Source of the DNA: Tichowtungia sp964398915
Lineage (GTDB): Bacteria > Verrucomicrobiota > Kiritimatiellia > Kiritimatiellales > Tichowtungiaceae
Assembly: GCA_964398915.1 (NCBI GenBank)
Contig: CAYNOR010000026.1
Span: 1-23,617, forward strand
DNA: 23,617 nt
Direction of reading: 5' to 3'
Of this stretch, positions 22,625-23,617 are shown piece after piece (positions within the stretch are counted from its first letter, which is position 1; each line of letters starts with the position of its first letter). The position numbers were made by a program, and so were the translations under genes. The notes below the pieces were generated by a model, which saw nothing but the letters and a program-made list of their open reading frames with translations, was not told the DNA's origin and ran no database searches.

Positions 22625-23521
22625 ATGAAAACAGCAATAATTGGAGCCAAAGGCCAGCTAGGTACCGATTGCCGCGAAATATTCGCAACCAACCAGCTGA
22701 TCTGTGCCGACCTGCCGGAACTCGACGCCACCAACCGGCAAACATTATTCTCGTTTCTGGATTCTGCAAAACCGGAACTGATATTAAACTGTGCAGCCTA
22801 TACAGCCGTTGACCGATGCGAAACCGACAAAGAAACCGGCTGGAAAATAAATCGGGACATACCGCTCTATCTCTCGCAATGGTGTCAGAAAAACAACGCA
22901 TTCCTAATACACATCTCGACCGACTACGTACTCTCCGGAAACAAACCGTTACATCAAGCCAGTACCGAAACCGAACCCACCGGACCGGTCTCCGAATACG
23001 GACGATCCAAACTGGCAGGCGACCAGGCAATTCAAACCTCCGGAATGCAACACTATGCCATTTTGCGCACCGCATGGCTCTATAGCGCACACGGAAACAA
23101 CTTTTTGAAAACCATGCTCAAGTTTGCCCGGCAGGGACGGGCCCTCAACGTGGTAAACGACCAATTCGGCTCCCCCACCTGGTCGCACACCCTCGCGCGA
23201 CAGATGAAAGCCATCGCGGAAAGCCGCATCACCGGAATTTTCAATGCCACCTCAGAAGGCTATTGCACCTGGTACCAACTGGCCTGCACCTTTTTAAAAC
23301 AACTCGACCAGCCCTATACCATCACCCCGTGCACCACTGCGGAATACCCGACACCGGCCCGGCGACCGGCCAACTCCATTCTTGAAAATGCCCGGCTCAA
23401 AGCCGAAGGACTCAACCTCTTCGAAAACTGGGAAACAGAATTAGAACGATTTATACAAAACCACGGGACAACACTGATCCGGGAAATCGACGCAGCGCTC
23501 ACAGCTCACAGTCTTGCGTAG
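22625..23521 (+). CDS. rfbD: dTDP-4-dehydrorhamnose reductase
   Basis: RfbD (RmlD) reduces dTDP-4-keto-rhamnose to dTDP-L-rhamnose with NADPH. The 298 residues include the cofactor motif GAKGQLG (Gly7 to Gly13), NCAAYTAVDRCE, HISTDYVLSG (Thr99, Asp100, Tyr101), Tyr125-xxx-Lys129 in SEYGRSKLAG, RTAWLYS, and DQFGSPTWSHTLA. ARRPANSILEN near the C-terminus matches the family's RP.NS.L motif. The last residues (ALTAHSLA) are encoded by TCACAGC-type heptamers, so the natural C-terminus has probably been replaced or extended. It starts 6 nt after rfbC and completes the order rfbB-A-C-D. Confidence 0.96.
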   Translation: MKTAIIGAKGQLGTDCREIFATNQLICADLPELDATNRQTLFSFLDSAKPELILNCAAYTAVDRCETDKETGWKINRDIPLYLSQWCQKNNAFLIHISTDYVLSGNKPLHQASTETEPTGPVSEYGRSKLAGDQAIQTSGMQHYAILRTAWLYSAHGNNFLKTMLKFARQGRALNVVNDQFGSPTWSHTLARQMKAIAESRITGIFNATSEGYCTWYQLACTFLKQLDQPYTITPCTTAEYPTPARRPANSILENARLKAEGLNLFENWETELERFIQNHGTTLIREIDAALTAHSLA

Positions 23522-23617
23522 AGTCAAAAGTCTGAAGGTCAAAAGTCAAAGGTCTGACCTCCGACCTCTGACCCCGTTCCTTTTTTTTCACGTTTCAGGT
23601 TTCATATTTCAAGTTTC
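23497..23617 (+). repeat. Heptamer arrays at and after the rfbD 3' end
   Basis: GCTCACA occurs twice at about 23499-23512 inside the last rfbD codons. 23521-23569 reads in strict 7-nt register (GAGTCAA, AAGTCTG, AAGGTCA), then flips to the complementary sense (GACCTCC, GACCTCT). 23591-23617 holds CGTTTCA, GGTTTCA and TATTTCA. The array runs off the window end. Confidence 0.82.

Overview
The window looks like a chromosomal segment of a Gram-negative bacterium, probably of the PVC superphylum (Kiritimatiellota or Verrucomicrobiota-like). This is an inference from the style of RpmH, RnpA and YidC, the GbsR-like regulator, the DUF2851 protein and the OFA-type transporter; no rRNA is present to prove it. 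No tRNA, rRNA, CRISPR array or transposase gene was found.

Region 1 (1-5390, minus strand) holds pheT without an adjacent pheS, an OafA/YrhL-type membrane acyltransferase and an OFA-family MFS transporter. Region 2 (5560-8954, plus strand) holds a D-lactate dehydrogenase pseudogene with an internal deletion, an HPr phosphocarrier with both phosphorylation sites, a DUF2851 protein and a class I SAM methyltransferase. Region 3 (9117-11783) is the classical rpmH-rnpA-yidD-yidC block. After it comes a 165-bp palindromic MITE-like element.

Region 4 (12167-23521, plus strand) is a surface-polysaccharide precursor locus. It opens with a GbsR/MarR-like regulator and a specialised NusG-like (RfaH/UpxY/LoaP-type) protein. 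Then come a UDP-glucuronate 4-epimerase-like enzyme, an orphan Phd/YefM antitoxin, gmd and fcl (GDP-L-fucose), a UDP-hexose or UDP-HexNAc epimerase, and rfbB-rfbA-rfbC-rfbD (dTDP-L-rhamnose). Two four-helix-bundle (S23/IVP-type) genes are interspersed. One is broken by a single nonsense codon and the other carries a repeat-derived tail. A C-terminal relic of a second fcl lies directly behind fcl.

The most striking feature is a population of degenerate repeats with an exact 7-nt period. They occupy most intergenic gaps from about 9.9 kb to the window end and also enter coding sequences in frame. They supply the N-terminus of Fcl, loops in Fcl, the epimerase and RfbB (two sites), and C-terminal tails of the second four-helix-bundle protein and probably RfbD. 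In RfbB, a repeat unit that would create a TGA stop if it matched its neighbours is altered exactly there. A 30-nt double mini-hairpin occurs both between genes and in frame inside the epimerase. Other repeats sit directly at start codons, including a pair of hairpins with the Shine-Dalgarno in the loop and paired base changes between the two copies. The locus therefore looks like a site where short repeats are remodelling genes and translation starts.
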